A stretch of DNA of 6,780 nt from Acidobacteriaceae bacterium (lineage in GTDB: Bacteria > Acidobacteriota > Terriglobia > Terriglobales > Acidobacteriaceae), in NCBI GenBank assembly GCA_003151875.1, contig PLYW01000280.1:6082-12861 (forward strand), given 5' to 3'. The translations under genes and the position numbers were made by a program. The notes below the pieces were generated by a model. That model did no database searches. It saw nothing but the letters and a program-made list of their open reading frames with translations, and was not told the origin of the DNA. Of this stretch, positions 6,265-6,780 are shown piece by piece. Each line of letters begins with the position of its first letter. Position 1 is the first letter of the stretch.

Positions 6265-6780
6265 TTAACGTCTCCCGAACAAGGTCATCTGCTCCGCTTC
6301 TTGCTGCACCGGATGCGCCTTCTGGCTGCGCGAACTGAACTCTCGGCTGATACCATGCTTCTTGCGTAGGCGCGCCATCAGCTCGGAAATGCGTTTGCTG
6401 TAGGCCTTGCTGACGAAGGCGAGGTCGGCGAAGCGCTTGCGGTAATCCTGAACCAGTTGGGGAAATTCCTCCTCCAGAAATGGAAGGAAGACGCTGGCCG
6501 AGCATGGTTTCAGGAACAACGGATTGGCGTAAATATACTTTCCACCCGCCAACCTGGTTGCCTCTACGAGGGCATCCAGCGCCGAGGGCGAATCGGTAAT
6601 GCCGGGCAGCACAGGTGCGCAGATGACACCCGCGTTGACTCCGGCGGCATTGAGTCCGCGCACGGCTGCCATGCGCAGGTCGGGACTCGGCGCGCGCGGC
6701 GCAAGAATGCGTGCCAGATTGGCGTCCATGGTGGTGATGGTGATGTTGACGAATAGCGAATTGTGCTGCGCTACCCGCCG
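6265..6780 (-). CDS. Radical SAM protein, SplB-like (partial, 5' end outside)
   Basis: C-terminal 171 residues of a radical SAM protein; the frame runs open past the right edge, so the start is outside the window. The visible part begins with a core beta-strand (NSLFVNITITTMD, window residues 7-19), followed by LARILAPRAPSP, the strand and loop GVICAPVLPGITD, and YIYANPLFLKPC. These fit the COG1533 (SplB-related, PA0069/Rv2578c-type) family, where the motif (L/I)xPRAPSP and a PGxTD loop are characteristic as I recall. The CxxxCxxC motif that binds the 4Fe-4S cluster and reduces S-adenosylmethionine should lie in the missing N-terminal half and cannot be checked here. The tail is basic and ends in QMTLFGRR, similar to the short Leu-Phe tail seen in relatives. 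The reaction of this subgroup is not well defined; similarity to spore photoproduct lyase does not make it a DNA repair enzyme. The next gene, the aminotransferase, starts 88 bases downstream on the same strand. Confidence 0.85.
   Translation of the reverse strand, partial: RRVAQHNSLFVNITITTMDANLARILAPRAPSPDLRMAAVRGLNAAGVNAGVICAPVLPGITDSPSALDALVEATRLAGGKYIYANPLFLKPCSASVFLPFLEEEFPQLVQDYRKRFADLAFVSKAYSKRISELMARLRKKHGISREFSSRSQKAHPVQQEAEQMTLFGRR

Overview
The window looks like a chromosomal segment from an acidobacterium, probably class Terriglobia. It carries five genes: two on the + strand (left 4.2 kb) and three on the - strand (right 2.6 kb), with the two groups converging near position 4200-4310. 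The assignment rests on protein style. The outer-membrane protein has an N-terminal carboxypeptidase-regulatory-like domain followed by an Oar-type plug and barrel, an architecture greatly expanded in Acidobacteria, and the gene before it is a DUF5666-type secreted protein of the kind often found in that phylum. Base composition is moderately GC-rich by eye. I see no tRNA, rRNA, CRISPR array, transposase, integrase or phage gene.

Left block (+ strand, 3-4195): a secreted beta-rich protein of about 400 residues is followed after 23 bases by a TonB-dependent-receptor-like outer-membrane protein of 982 residues. Their close spacing suggests one transcript and a shared envelope role. The partner and the ligand or substrate cannot be read from the sequence. 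Both proteins carry Gly-rich low-complexity insertions in otherwise ordered domains.

Convergence point (4196-4314): 119 bases with an imperfect 14-base tandem repeat and two short weak hairpins, but no clear intrinsic terminator.

Right block (- strand, read from 6780 down to 4315): the C-terminal half of a SplB-like radical SAM protein enters from the right edge. After 88 bases comes a PLP-dependent aminotransferase resembling LysN (2-aminoadipate aminotransferase). After a further 137 bases comes a small, all-helical protein that resembles the RsbRD N-terminal sensor domain standing alone. The last two have strong Shine-Dalgarno sequences that fix their starts and shorten the longest open frames. 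The three genes share a direction, but the gaps leave room for separate promoters, so a single operon is only possible. Nothing shows that they work in one pathway.

Overall this is ordinary acidobacterial chromosome. I did not find a convincing undescribed system. The items most worth a second look are the DUF5666-like/Oar-like gene pair, the stand-alone RsbRD_N-like protein, the Gly-rich and G-rich insertion in the barrel gene, and a short sequence pattern shared by the two intergenic gaps of the right block.
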